Positions 49,798-59,764 of a stretch of DNA of 64,000 nucleotides are shown piece after piece. Every line of letters begins with the position of its first letter. The first letter of the stretch is position 1. The DNA is from Phaeodactylum tricornutum CCAP 1055/1. Lineage: Eukaryota > Bacillariophyta > Bacillariophyceae > Surirellales > Neidiaceae. The notes below the pieces were generated by a model. It was not told where the DNA came from, did not search any database, and worked only from the letters and a program-made list of their open reading frames with translations. The translations under genes and the position numbers were made by a program. Location of the stretch: positions 248,001 to 312,000 of the forward strand of contig NC_011674.1 in assembly GCF_000150955.2 (NCBI RefSeq), read 5' to 3'.

Positions 49798-51290
49798 GGT
49801 GAGAGAAGTGATATTGATTCAGCTCAGGCAAAGCTGCGTGTACGAAAGAAAAGTGGCGATCAATTACATGCGGCCACTCGACACCGCTTGATATTGTGAC
49901 CTGGAGCGATTTCGGCGGAAGCAGATTGGCGAGTTAAGATATCAGGTTCGCTAAATGGCGATGGAAATCTACGACACACTTGTTAAATATTCATATGCAT
50001 TTTGTTTATTAGAGACATGGGAGACAATTTTCACTTATCAACTCATACTGGATGAAATCTCTCCCATTTCTGACATCTATGTGCGGTATCCGATCACGCT
50101 TTATCTGCTCGTACCCGCGCGAAACAGAGCACAATCTTTACATAAGATGAATGCTTTTACGTTATCGTGAGCGCGCAAGCGCCCAGCCCCTCCCTACCCT
50201 TCTCATCCACTGCCGACGCTTTTGCTTTCAAACGAGGTTCTCGTACTGGCAAAAAGCGATCGATAAGTCAGGCAAGGAGAAATCACGCCACAGGAGAGGG
50301 AACTGAATTTCGATACATTGAACAGCTAAATGGTTTACTGTTCGAGAGGCTCAAGTGGTCGAACACTACGATAAGGATGGTATGAGACGTCGGTGCGCAC
50401 TAACCACAGCGGCAACAATTACTCAGCGAGGAACCGAATGTGCCTTCTATCACGGAATCTTCGCTGCATCGAGTCAACGGCCACCATCGCTTGAAGATAC
50501 GATTAGTTTACATTCTCCATCTTCTTGTCTTGTCGCGAAGAATAATCCACGATGGGTAATGGGATAAGAGGGAACGACAATGAGGATGGAGAAATAGAAA
50601 CACTCTATCAATGGCATAGACAATGCGATACTGATTTTTTATTCACTGCAAAATGCTGCATAGCTACATACGATATCTTTGGGGTTGCAGTAAAAAGAAG
50701 AGTGGGACAAGAATTCTTTCATGGGAAACACAATTCGAATCAGTCCGATGAAATGTATCCGGATGACTAGATATCTCGGATAGAGTTTTTGGGCATTATG
50801 AGAAGCTAGGAAGAGATGAAACATATCGTCCAAAATACACTCCAAGCTTCAAGAAGCTGATTCTTATACCAATTTTGTCATGTCGGAGGTGAAACGCGTC
50901 GAAGGACTGCGTATACCGGTCGAACCAGACGTATTGTATAGCGACAAAGGGCGGACTTCTTCTCAAGCCTTTTTTGGACAATGTTTTTGAGAATATCTAT
51001 GACTGGACGAAAATAGAGAAAAAAATTTACGACGAGGAGGCTCTATAGGGGTCATTGGATCTTCGATTGGCTATCCTAAGCAGTCTGCAGTTTCCTGCAG
51101 CAAAGACTTGGGCCACGTGATCTCTCGAATGGGCACTTTGTGGGCCTACTTGTATCTTGTTTAGTCGAAAAGCCAGAGTCATCCGGCGCTCCCGCATGGA
51201 TTTTGAAAGCACTATTTGTTACGACTCTGTTCCTTCGATAGCAACATCGCCAGCCCCAGGCTGTGTGTTTGAGCATTACAAACATCCATT
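49798..51290. other. Long intergenic stretch; weak exon-like pieces near 50150-50570
   Basis: The plus strand has an open run at about 50149-50380 ending in ATGGTATGAG (possible donor) and another at about 50429-50569. Joined they would give a 120-residue Ser/Arg-rich piece, but no start and no family support it. Nothing else was seen. Confidence 0.3.
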
Positions 51291-52022
51291 CTAATCGTTT
51301 TTGGGCTTGACCTTCACGTTGAATGCCATTAATACAATAATGACAAAAATACTCATAAACATACTCCCAAACAAAACCATGCCAGCTATGAGCTGCGAGA
51401 GCCCCAGACTGTCTTGTAGCCAAATAAACAGGTCCGAGAGAAAGATCCCGGATGTAATGAGACCCCCTTGAAAAAGACCAATTGGGCCAAAGGGGGATGC
51501 ATAGAAAGGAATGGAGGACATCTGCTTGTAGCCACCGTCAGCAAACTTTATCAAATTCTGCTTCGTCCGCTGTCCTTCAAAGGAGTACACACTCCAACCG
51601 ACTATGACATAAAAAGTCGGGAACCCGTAAACATCGAATCTTGATGCCAGCGCTTTCTCTTCACTGCCGTTTATTTTTGCTACCTTGATCCTTTTGTCTG
51701 ATTTGTGAAATTCTTCCGCAATTTCAATGTAGGTTGGCAAAAAGCTGGTGCAATGTGAACACCAGGGCGCGTAAAATTCAATTAACCAAACATTGCCGTC
51801 GCTGATTGCGCCGTCGAATGTCCGTGATGTCAGTGTGATCAATGACACGTCTGCTTTGTCTGTCTTCGCTGCAGTGACCAAGCGTCGGTCTTGAAGGGTA
51901 GGCGTAGTTTCCTCTGCTGCAGGGACACCTTTAGATGTCAGTGAAGGTTCGTCGCCACCCTCTGCAGCAGTGTAATGGGCAGCCACTGCAAGTAGCAGGC
52001 TCCACCACCACAAGAACCTCAT
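51291..52022 (-). CDS. Transmembrane PDI-like (thioredoxin) protein
   Basis: The protein is 243 residues: signal peptide (MRFLWWWSLLLAVAAHYTAA), a thioredoxin domain at about 60-165 with VWLIEFYAPWCSHC (redox Cys-Ser-His-Cys) and the cis-Pro segment GFPTF, then a membrane segment (LIAGMVLFGSMFMSIFVIIVLM) near residues 208-231 and a short basic tail. The tail KVKPKND puts Lys at positions -3 and -5, the KxKxx retrieval pattern of ER membrane proteins. It should form or reshuffle disulfides in the ER lumen, like TMX-type PDIs. Confidence 0.85.
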   Translation of the reverse strand: MRFLWWWSLLLAVAAHYTAAEGGDEPSLTSKGVPAAEETTPTLQDRRLVTAAKTDKADVSLITLTSRTFDGAISDGNVWLIEFYAPWCSHCTSFLPTYIEIAEEFHKSDKRIKVAKINGSEEKALASRFDVYGFPTFYVIVGWSVYSFEGQRTKQNLIKFADGGYKQMSSIPFYASPFGPIGLFQGGLITSGIFLSDLFIWLQDSLGLSQLIAGMVLFGSMFMSIFVIIVLMAFNVKVKPKND

Positions 52023-52721
52023 CGTTTTTGTTTTGGCTCCTTAGGGAACGAAAAGAAGTCAGCGATATCTTTGAATGCAGAAAGAAAGCGTTCGTTAGTT
52101 ACTTCTTGTGACTCGAAGTAGGTAACACCATCGGAATTTCTTGGCTGATGGCTTTGGGACTTCTCTTTTTGCCCTGTTTTGGTTCGGACGATAAGCCAAC
52201 ACAGGGCTTCGACAGGTGAATTTGGCCTGTGGCTCCTCCTGGTCTTTCACTCTGGGCTACTTATTCAACTGGCGCCTCAGCGGTATTGATGTGAAAATTA
52301 ACATAAATACAGTGACAAAGTTGGTGCAATCATTATGAGCCCTGGCACGATACGAACATAAAAAGTTTAAGTATAAGTGCTGCAGCTATACTTTAGATGT
52401 CGTAGAGTGGGCATTTCTGCCGAAATTCTGATAAATATGGCATCCGAGACAACTAGTCGACCCAATCAATCAGATCATCAAGTACCGCCAGTCTGTGCTT
52501 CGAAAAAGGAAGCCCAGAACGTTCATGAACAAATCTCATGCGCCGACCCTCCACTTCCTCCCAAGACAAAGAAGCTAGACAAACAAACTGCAAACACGGC
52601 AACGACCGATGACCGCCAAGGTGCTACCACCGGCCGATAACTACATCTTTATATAATCTCGGTGTGCTGTATTCTAGTGTCTGCGAAGCAGTCTTGTTAA
52701 TCACCGTCGAGTTTGAAAGTT
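52023..52721. other. Divergent gap (PDI / Rpp38-like)
   Basis: A 67-codon ATG-started open frame at 52437-52640 (plus) has low-complexity content. No link to the Rpp38 gene was found, because a stop precedes it in frame. Confidence 0.4.
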
Positions 52722-53366
52722 ATGTTCCGTCCCACGAAGCGGCAAAGACTGGAAGCCCCGCCCTCATGGTTGGATAACGAGGCTCTCAATTCTGTAGCGT
52801 CACCCTTTGCGGCCCAGCCGACGCTGAAGACTGCTATTGTATCCCAATTCACTAAAGAGCTCTTCCTGGAACGATTCCAGAAAGAGATTCGTGACCGTTT
52901 CTGCTTTTCACTGTCGTCCCAGCTGTTGGTTGACCCTGGGTCGAACCGCCCATTATATGATATCGAGCTGTGGCGTGGTATCCTGAAGGGGCGGATTGCG
53001 TTTGGGGATAACGCCGTGACGCGGATCTTGGAGGCAGCTTCGTACCAAGAGACTCAGGCTCCCCAACTCATAGTCATGGCGACAGATTTACAACCACCAA
53101 CGCAGCTTGCGCATATTCCAATCCTATGTCGTCAGCTTGCCACCTGTCGACATGTGCACATTCCTCTCATGCTTCTTCCGGGACCGTCTTCGCTGGAACT
53201 AGGGAAGCTTTTGGGAACACGTAGGGTTTCTGTCTTGGCATTTATGCCGCGCTACAAAGGAAATGATTCCATGGACTTGGAGGAGCGACGGGATCATGCG
53301 GATGCCTACGTCCACGACGCAGTTGACTCGTTCGTAGCGTTTATTAGCTCAAAGAAAGCGCCATAA
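52722..53366 (+). CDS. RNase P/MRP protein Rpp38/Pop3-like (L7Ae fold)
   Basis: The protein is 214 residues, starting at the first ATG (52722). The L7Ae/L30e fold occupies residues 75-180: GRIAFGDNAVTRILEAA is the RNA-binding turn, then PQLIVMATDLQPP, HIPLMLLPG and SLELGKLLGTRRVSVLAFM. This order and the C-terminal part fit Rpp38/Pop3, the kink-turn-binding subunit of RNase P and RNase MRP that processes tRNA and rRNA. The N-terminal 60 residues are basic and likely contact RNA. The link to tRNA processing agrees with the intron-containing tRNA gene nearby only by chance of position. Confidence 0.6.
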   Translation: MFRPTKRQRLEAPPSWLDNEALNSVASPFAAQPTLKTAIVSQFTKELFLERFQKEIRDRFCFSLSSQLLVDPGSNRPLYDIELWRGILKGRIAFGDNAVTRILEAASYQETQAPQLIVMATDLQPPTQLAHIPILCRQLATCRHVHIPLMLLPGPSSLELGKLLGTRRVSVLAFMPRYKGNDSMDLEERRDHADAYVHDAVDSFVAFISSKKAP

Positions 53367-53724
53367 GTACCAAAGCAGCGACAAGTGGAGCCTGAGAAAA
53401 CGAAACCATGATCAAGCTTAAGAGCACGAAGAGCTATAATAACAGGGGTTAGCTAGACTTTGATCTTCCGTCGCATGCGCGAGTAATTGCGTAATTGCGC
53501 CGAATCCAAAGTTAGGTCTGGAACTGCTAGAATAGTGCGATCTGCTCACTAAAGATTTAGAAATCCTCTATGACAATAGGGTAGGCTATAGAATTCCAAT
53601 TGTCCTCAAATAAACGTGGCTATAAGGGGATGAGATTCTGAACTTCAACCAGTCTATCACAAACATGTTCAGTTGGGAAATTCTACTCGCCGTGTGGCAG
53701 AGCAATCCCACGACCGCGCCACTC
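53367..53724. other. Convergent gap, no gene
   Basis: 3' UTRs of two convergent genes; nothing else is seen. Confidence 0.5.
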
Positions 53725-54323
53725 TTATGCCTCATCGACCCAACTCTGCTCGACAATTTCTCGTACGCGGCGATTATATTCACGACGATTCTCATTGTAT
53801 AGACGAGAAGCTTCTGAATTGGCCGGAGAAGCCGGGTTGGGATCACACAACAAAGACTGAATCGACGTCAAAATGGCGGAAATATCGTATATTGGAGACC
53901 ACTGATTCTGGAGAATGTCCAAACAGATTTGTCCATCGTTGTAGATGTTGGGATGGAACATTTTCGTCAAGAAGCGAACCTGAGGTGCCTTGTTGGGGTA
54001 ATCCTCCGTAAACTCTAGTACAAGTTTAAAGGTGCCACCTTCCCAGGGCGTGTCGTCGGGACCAAAGATAACAGCCTGCCACATCATAATGTTTGTGTCC
54101 ATAGGAGCACCCGTCACACCTGTGGGAGGATCATTTTGAAGGCTTCAACAACAAACGAAAAAAATCAGTGCAAATAGAATGTTCACGACAGCGGTCACTT
54201 TATACGACCGCTGGGGTCGTTCCTACCAAACTAAAGGAACAAAAACGGTTCCGCTTTTCCATGGTCTTCGCTTTCTTACCGCTTGAAATCCCGCAAAAGA
54301 CGACGACGGGCACTAGTACTCAT
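53725..54323 (-). CDS. RAD6: Ubiquitin-conjugating enzyme E2, RAD6 type
   Basis: Two exons are read on the minus strand: 54280-54323 (14 codons plus 2 nt) and 53725-54142, with a 137-nt intron. The small first exon encodes [14 protein letters not shown] and the join gives [12 protein letters not shown], so the family N-terminus is complete and the total is 153 residues (yeast/human RAD6 about 150-172). The catalytic Cys is in [16 protein letters not shown], preceded by FHPN. The C-terminus ends near [16 protein letters not shown]6 monoubiquitinates histone H2B and PCNA with Bre1 or Rad18. The start was missed by simple open-frame reading; the recovered exon is strong. Confidence 0.93.
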
Positions 54324-54773
54324 GCTGAAGGCTTTCTGAATTGTCGACAAGACGGGGAATTGTTGGCGCTTGTGTAAGCAATGGCTCGTCCGTGTTCAGT
54401 CTATAAACAAGTGGAACGAAAAAACCAGCCGGCGTTGCAACATCGCTGTGGCTTTGGGATTGGCCTGGTGTACATTGTCCCTACTGGTAATCACTAAGTA
54501 AGCGTTGGGTAAAAACAAGAACCCGGAAATGGGAAATCGTCAGGAAAAATACTATGGGGCTCGACGTTGCGCCCTTCTCTAGACGCCTCCTCTAGGAGTT
54601 TCTCCCCATCCTTTTCCCTACCTATCGCCTTGACATGAGTTACTGGATTACTGTAAGTATTTTGCAAACATTGGTTATTGTTTTTGTTGTGCACCTGTCA
54701 ATCATGCTCCTTCAAATGTGTACAAAATATATAATATTTTTTATAACTACAAATCATCCGTCTTGGAAGGATA
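54324..54773. other. Gap before the tRNA gene
   Basis: Nothing recognised; it carries the RAD6 promoter. Confidence 0.5.
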
Positions 54774-54880
54774 TCCGGTATAGTGTAGGTGGTTATCATA
54801 CGACGCTCTCAATACTACAGCGCCCTTGCTGAAGCATCAAATAGAACCGTTGAGACCCGGGTTCGAGTCCCGGTACCGGA
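54774..54880 (+). tRNA. tRNA-Glu (anticodon CTC) with a 35-nt intron
   Basis: Acceptor stem TCCGGTA pairs with TACCGGA (7 bp). The T arm is CCGGG-TTCGAGT-CCCGG. The anticodon stem is CGACG/CGTTG with loop CTCTCA plus C, anticodon CTC at 54808-54810. A 35-nt insertion at 54812-54846, immediately 3' of position 37, is the canonical place for nuclear tRNA introns. Internal promoter boxes A (TAGTGTAGGTGG) and B (GGTTCGAGTCC) are both present. The 3' CCA is not encoded, as in nuclear genes. Confidence 0.88.
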
Positions 54881-55359
54881 AAGTACTTTTTGTTTCCTTA
54901 TGCTATTGAAAACCCCTACTACGTCAAGCATTCATGTGGGGTTCATATCCCTAACGCTACTGGATAAGTCTATAACTTTTTGGTTTACGCCTTTGTTTAG
55001 CCTTCGAAAGTACCTACGGTCCAGTGGTTCCTTAGGCACGATTCTAGCCCGTTATCGTCGCAGTTTCCTAATTATTAGGAAAAATAACAATCGATTTCCG
55101 TTCCAACGGCAACTTGGTCAATTTTCAGAAAACGTTCATCTTCCTTTCCAGCCGTATCCGACCAAGGAAATCCAGTGCTGCGGAACTACTGTCTCCCAAA
55201 GGATGTATATCAATCACATTGTCCACTGCTGATTGTTGTAGCAAAGTAAAGCGACAAAAGATCTCCATCTAGATTGCTAGTGGATTGACTTGCTACGGCT
55301 CGCCGGCTAGACTTGGGGACTGCTAATATGATAGTTCTTTAAAAGACAGATTTTCTGCT
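54881..55359. other. Gap between tRNA-Glu and Nep1
   Basis: A T-rich stretch just after the tRNA (CTTTTTGTTT, from about 54884) can serve as RNA polymerase III terminator. The rest shows nothing. Confidence 0.5.
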
Positions 55360-56187
55360 CTAACAAATACCCCAGTGATGCTCAACGCCACCCATAATCC
55401 GCGACAGGGCGGCTGCACCGGAAAGTGGGTACTCAGAAATAGAAAACATGTGCTCAATGTACGGATGATCTTCGAGCGTGATGTGTCCGGTTGACATAGC
55501 TCCGACAATGAAGCAAGTTGGAGTTTGTTTGCTGGCCTCGAGGGTTGCCGGTAAAAGAGATTTTGCCAAGGAGATAGGACTGTATAGTTTGCCTTGACAG
55601 CTCATTCCATAGACATGAGTTCCAGCGGGAAGGTATTGGGAAAAAGGGTTTTTGATGACTTTGAGTAGAGTCGTCGATTCCGTTCCGGCCTTGATTTTCA
55701 TCTTATGCAAAAGTTGCACGAAAAGACCAGCGAATCGTTTGTAGGTTCGAGGAATCCGAATTGATGAATTGACATCGATCAGTACTTTTGTTTGTGTGTG
55801 TATATAAATCTTCAAAAGACCAGCCTTGTTCAAGGGTGAATCCAAGAGTGCCAGAATCTCTTGGTGCAAAATGTCGGGTCGAAAGACGTTGGGATCCTTG
55901 CGCAGCTTCTTTTTGCATAACTCACGGTGATCATCGCAGTTCAACAGTTCGTAAACACCGCGTTTATTCTTGACTGTTTCAAGCGTAGCCTGATCCAATA
56001 AAACGATAATAGGATGCCCTTTCGACAAGGATTTCGTGCCGAGAGGGGCGACCGCGAGCGGCGTCGTCAAGCTCGTGTTGATGGGCATTGCGCTTGAGGT
56101 TTCTTCGTCCTCGGCGGTACGGGCTTTCTTGTCGGGACGGCCCCGTTCCGAGCTTTCCGAATCCGAAGACGAATCTCCCGACGACAT
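55360..56187 (-). CDS. EMG1: Nep1/Emg1 rRNA pseudouridine methyltransferase
   Basis: The protein is 275 residues. An acidic Ser-rich N-terminus (MSSGDSSSDSESSERGRPDK) is followed by HPIIVLLDQATLETVKN and the SPOUT-type methyltransferase domain: NCDDHRELCKK, RPDILHQEILALLDSPLNK, VLIDVNSSIRIPRTYKRF, FIVGAMSTGH and SEYPLSGAAALSRI. Nep1 methylates N1 of a hypermodified pseudouridine in 18S rRNA and is needed for 40S assembly in the nucleolus. Length and motifs agree with the family. Confidence 0.95.
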   Translation of the reverse strand: MSSGDSSSDSESSERGRPDKKARTAEDEETSSAMPINTSLTTPLAVAPLGTKSLSKGHPIIVLLDQATLETVKNKRGVYELLNCDDHRELCKKKLRKDPNVFRPDILHQEILALLDSPLNKAGLLKIYIHTQTKVLIDVNSSIRIPRTYKRFAGLFVQLLHKMKIKAGTESTTLLKVIKNPFSQYLPAGTHVYGMSCQGKLYSPISLAKSLLPATLEASKQTPTCFIVGAMSTGHITLEDHPYIEHMFSISEYPLSGAAALSRIMGGVEHHWGIC

Positions 56188-56738
56188 GCTAACAACTCTA
56201 CGACACTACGACAGAGTCGGTGGGCATTCCGTACGATTTCCAGTTCGTCAAATGAATGAGATTTATTTTCCCGACGCCAAACTTGACCAGAACAACTCGT
56301 GGGAAATTTTGATTCGAACCAAGTGAATGGCAACGCGAAAAAGTTCGATGACGTATAGACAGACAGACCGGTTGAAGGAAGAGCAAATGAACTTTCCTCT
56401 ATTTAGCGCGGTAAAGTAGATATTAGAATGAAAAAATTATTAACAAAATAGCTATCTCTGACTACTAGAGTGTATATTGATCGGATGTGAAGCAATGAAC
56501 AGCTGCCAGATTCACACAGGCAACCAAAAGTCGAGCAAATTCACCAAGAGATCTCATTATTTTCACCCGGTCGACTGTCGTAGAAAAATCGAAAGATACG
56601 AGACGTCGAAAGCATTCTTCTCCTTCCATTATTACTGGAAGCAAGGCTACAAGGGAAAATTCACGCCGCTTGAACACGTTCGCAACGACCGCGACCGTCC
56701 TCCTAATTTCACGCCGGCAGGACACGTAGCTTTCGAGC
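56188..56738. other. Divergent gap (Nep1 / FAD monooxygenase)
   Basis: A TGACGT core at 56349 was noted. Open frames here overlap neither gene and lack content. Confidence 0.5.
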
Positions 56739-58526
56739 ATGTCCCGGTTCATATTCGCACCGAGAATCATTCTGCTCCGGGTCGATCGACGACTGCCACA
56801 AAACGGATGCTTCTTGTCGGTAGCTTCGTCTCGACCCTTCAGTTCTGCCAATTCCCCATCCTTTGCTTCGACTGAAAGCAATGTTCTTTCTTCTTCCCCA
56901 CCGCCGGCGGGTGAACGGCTGCGGGTGGCGGTTGTGGGTGGCGGATGCGCCGGGCTTTCGACCGCCTTGCACTTGGCACCCCTCGTGGATGCCGGTCTCG
57001 TCGCTTCGCCGATTGACGTTTACGATGCGAGTTCCGGGGTACCGGGACGAGATATTGGCGTCGGAATCTGGAGTACGGGTCTGGATCCCTTTCTTCATTC
57101 GGACCGAGAGTCCCATCAGATGGTATACGATTGTATGACGGCGTCCGGATCCTTCCTCGGGGACGTCGGCTACCGGACTCCAAATGGAGCGTGGTTGACC
57201 AAAAGCCATTTGCCTGTTACTTTGGAAGAGCGCCGTGCGTCTGGAATGCCGGCTTTGCTCTTTCTGCGGGAAAGAGATATGCTTCACGCTTTGCAAAAGG
57301 CGGTGCATTGGGAGGAGCGCCGCGGTACGATTCAGATGCATCGCGACGGTAACAAAACACGCGTACAGGGTATCGAGGAAAATTCCAGTAAACCTTGGAG
57401 TGCCCGGTTGAAATTGGGTACAGGGAACGATATGTCGAATAGAGACTATCATCTCATCGTGGCGGCGGACGGCATGAACTCTGTTTTGCGGAAAATGTAT
57501 GGAGGCCACGACGATGACACAAAGATTCTCAAAACCGGTACCGCCGCCTTGCCTAGCCCCATTGGATTGCCGGACTCTCCTAGCCAACAGAGCAAGTCTT
57601 CATGGGACGAAAGCCAACAACAAGAAGCTGTCGGCATGCAAGATCGCAATTACACCGTCTTTCGAGGGAATGCGAAGCTGTCGACTTCCGACATGGGCGA
57701 AGGGGGCGCGAGCTTCCAAACTTGGGGGACTGGACAGTCTATGCGTTTTGCAACCGTGCCAATGTCCTTTAAAGGCCCCATGAATACACGGGAGGAACGG
57801 CAAGTTTGGTTTATTACTATTGATGACAAAGATATTGCGAATGAAGCCGATCCGGTCAGACGACGCGAAATGCTGTTGGACGCCTTTTCCTCTTGGCACG
57901 AACCGATTCGGCAGACAGTGGAAGCAACGCCTCCCGAAGAAATTCTAATAGAACGAGCAATAGCACACCGACACTGCATGGGGCCGATCCTCAACATGAA
58001 CAAATTAATCCAACAGATTCGTGGAACCCGCCCACCAAGTTCCGGTGAAGGACCCAATTTAATTTTTGTTGGCGATGCGTATATGACCATTGATCCTATT
58101 TTGGCACAAGGCTTTACCTGTGCCATGGAAGGCGCCGCAGCGTTGCGGCGGACTGTCCAAGAAAGTTGCAAATCTTGTGAATCCGATCCGTTTCTGGCTT
58201 TCGATCCGTACACGTTACGATCGGAGTTGAAATCGCGCCACAACGCTCGCATTGATAGGCTCATATGCTTGCTGCGCGCAACAGAACTGGTACAAACTCT
58301 GGGACAGCCCACTGGTGGTTCCTTGCTGGGTCTGTTTAATACAAATCTCTTGCGCCCCATCACCAAAGTCTTTCCGAACTTTGTCAAGGCACCCATCTTT
58401 GATGCCGTTTTGAAATATTCACTCGGCCTTGGCTTTCGAGGGGATGCGTTGGAACAAGCCTCGACATCGGAAGAAGAGAAAGCCTCCTTGACAAGAAAAG
58501 CGTCTGAAGCTATTCGGGTTCGTTAA
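56739..58526 (+). CDS. FAD-dependent monooxygenase-like protein, possibly mitochondrial
   Basis: The protein is 595 residues, single exon. An Arg/Ser-rich start (MSRFIFAPRIILLRVDRRL) looks like a mitochondrial presequence. The FAD motif RVAVVGGGCAGLSTALHL is at residues 62-79; the second nucleotide motif is ADGMNSVLRK and the GD motif is FVGDAYMTIDPILAQG, the PF01494 flavin hydroxylase set. The family covers salicylate, kynurenine and ubiquinone ring hydroxylases; this one is not assigned. The C-terminal half includes LVQTLGQPTGGSLLGLFNTN. The start is an in-frame ATG at 56739. Confidence 0.75.
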   Translation: MSRFIFAPRIILLRVDRRLPQNGCFLSVASSRPFSSANSPSFASTESNVLSSSPPPAGERLRVAVVGGGCAGLSTALHLAPLVDAGLVASPIDVYDASSGVPGRDIGVGIWSTGLDPFLHSDRESHQMVYDCMTASGSFLGDVGYRTPNGAWLTKSHLPVTLEERRASGMPALLFLRERDMLHALQKAVHWEERRGTIQMHRDGNKTRVQGIEENSSKPWSARLKLGTGNDMSNRDYHLIVAADGMNSVLRKMYGGHDDDTKILKTGTAALPSPIGLPDSPSQQSKSSWDESQQQEAVGMQDRNYTVFRGNAKLSTSDMGEGGASFQTWGTGQSMRFATVPMSFKGPMNTREERQVWFITIDDKDIANEADPVRRREMLLDAFSSWHEPIRQTVEATPPEEILIERAIAHRHCMGPILNMNKLIQQIRGTRPPSSGEGPNLIFVGDAYMTIDPILAQGFTCAMEGAAALRRTVQESCKSCESDPFLAFDPYTLRSELKSRHNARIDRLICLLRATELVQTLGQPTGGSLLGLFNTNLLRPITKVFPNFVKAPIFDAVLKYSLGLGFRGDALEQASTSEEEKASLTRKASEAIRVR

Positions 58527-59014
58527 TATAGATTTTTGTTGTACAAAGCTCTGCAGTGTTGTGTTAGTTGTAGGTACAAGTTAATATTGATGAGCAGGCA
58601 AGTGTCACTGGCAAACGGAGCAGTCATGAATAGTGGTTGTCTTCTCACGGAAAATTTGCCAAAACGGGTTTACTGCGCTACGCACAGCAAGAGCAATGAA
58701 TCAACTTATCCAAAGCAATGCAAATACAAGAATAAGAGTTTCTGAACCTCGTCGGTGGAAAGAACCATGATTGTTCTTGTGGTGATGTGGTAGGATGTAG
58801 AGCAATGCGAGCGAGACATGGGTTCACAAGAATCAGATAACAAACCCATCAAGTACGCAACAAGCAAGTCCAACAATATTAATCAATACTCAAATAGTTA
58901 CTTTATAGTTTGAAAGGAACTTTTCTGTTCTACGCGCTAGTATCCCGGTATCCGCCTTGGTGAAAATTGGCTGCGTACACAGATCGACAGCTCCGCACGA
59001 TCAAGCATTTTGGA
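58527..59014. other. Gap before the small Gly/Ser/Tyr gene
   Basis: Nothing supported; it should carry two 3' UTRs. Confidence 0.5.
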
Positions 59015-59299
59015 CTATTTGGATTTGCCGCCTCCCGGGGCCGTGTAGGTCGACTGCCCGCTTCCAGTGTTATAGTACGTGCTGCCATTATCATTGGAGT
59101 AGTAGTAGCTACCATTCGAGTTCGAGTCTGGGCACAACAACAAAAAAATGTGTCGGGACCTGACAAAACACACATTCAAAGTGATGTAGTCACAGAATTT
59201 TCACAACTTACAATGGTAGGAGCTTCCACTGCCGGAGTTGGTTCCACCGGGAGTATTATAGCTGTTTCCTTGACTGTTGGTTCCGGATCCCTTGGGCAT
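59015..59299 (-). CDS. Small 66-residue Gly/Ser/Tyr/Asn-rich protein, two exons
   Basis: Two minus-strand exons, 59212-59299 and 59015-59127, with an 84-nt GT-AG intron (GTAAGT donor, CCCAG acceptor) that completes a Tyr codon. The protein starts MPKGSGTNSQGNSYNTPGG, passes SSYHYSNSNGSYYYSNDNGS and ends GQSTYTAPGGGKSK. It is nearly free of charge and hydrophobic residues except aromatic Tyr, so it is probably disordered. Similar short SYHYSN..GSYYY proteins occur, as I recall, in fungi and other eukaryotes, with unknown function. No targeting sequence is visible. The splice and repetitive Tyr pattern give good support for a real gene. Confidence 0.75.
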
Positions 59300-59514
59300 G
59301 ATGTTGCTGTTTCAATCGAAAGCTTTGGCTTCAAGTAGAGTTGATCTTGGCAGATTTTGGAGAAAATAGATTTTATGGGAGAATTTACGATTGTTGTGTG
59401 TGTTGACATGAACGAAAGATATCGATCCGGTGTCACGGTTCCCCGCCAAAAAAGGACGGGAAACGTTTCCCGCGACAGCTTTTTTGCGCGCCGAAACGCA
59501 AAATAAATCGGAAT

Positions 59515-59527
59515 TTGACAGTGAGTG
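59515..59527 (+). promoter_or_regulatory. TTGACAGTGAGTG motif
   Basis: Identical to 43619-43631. It lies 265 bp before the HIBADH start and about 215 bp from the start of the small gene on the other strand. Function is unknown. Confidence 0.35.
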
Positions 59528-59751
59528 CCTTGATTGGTCTGGTGAACGGCGCCAAACTAAACCGCGAAAGGACAGTCGTGTGGTGGATTGACAGGGAGCT
59601 TCTCATCGAGAACCGGAATATTCTTGATTCTCTCTGGTTGGGAGTTGTCGTCCTCGTCTTCGTTGTTTGAGCGAAGCCTTTCCAAGACAACTGGAAGGGA
59701 TACGAGAAATACTGGCGCAATCTCAATTTCGGGATTGGTGTTATCTTCCCA

Positions 59752-59764
59752 TTGACTGTGAGAT
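59752..59764 (+). promoter_or_regulatory. TTGACTGTGAGAT motif near the HIBADH start
   Basis: The motif lies 28-40 bp before the ATG, within the likely transcription start region. Confidence 0.35.

Noticed and set aside
55745-55765. GGTTCGAGGAATCC, a tRNA B-box look-alike
   Set aside because: It lies within the Nep1 coding region and has no acceptor or T-stem pairing.
56709-57587. 292-codon minus-strand frame antisense to the FAD monooxygenase
   Set aside because: The plus strand carries all FAD motifs in order; the minus frame has Arg/His-rich content typical of an antisense shadow.
58967-59338. 123-codon plus-strand open frame across the small minus-strand gene
   Set aside because: It is the shadow of the minus-strand gene, which has better splice sites and a repetitive, meaningful product.
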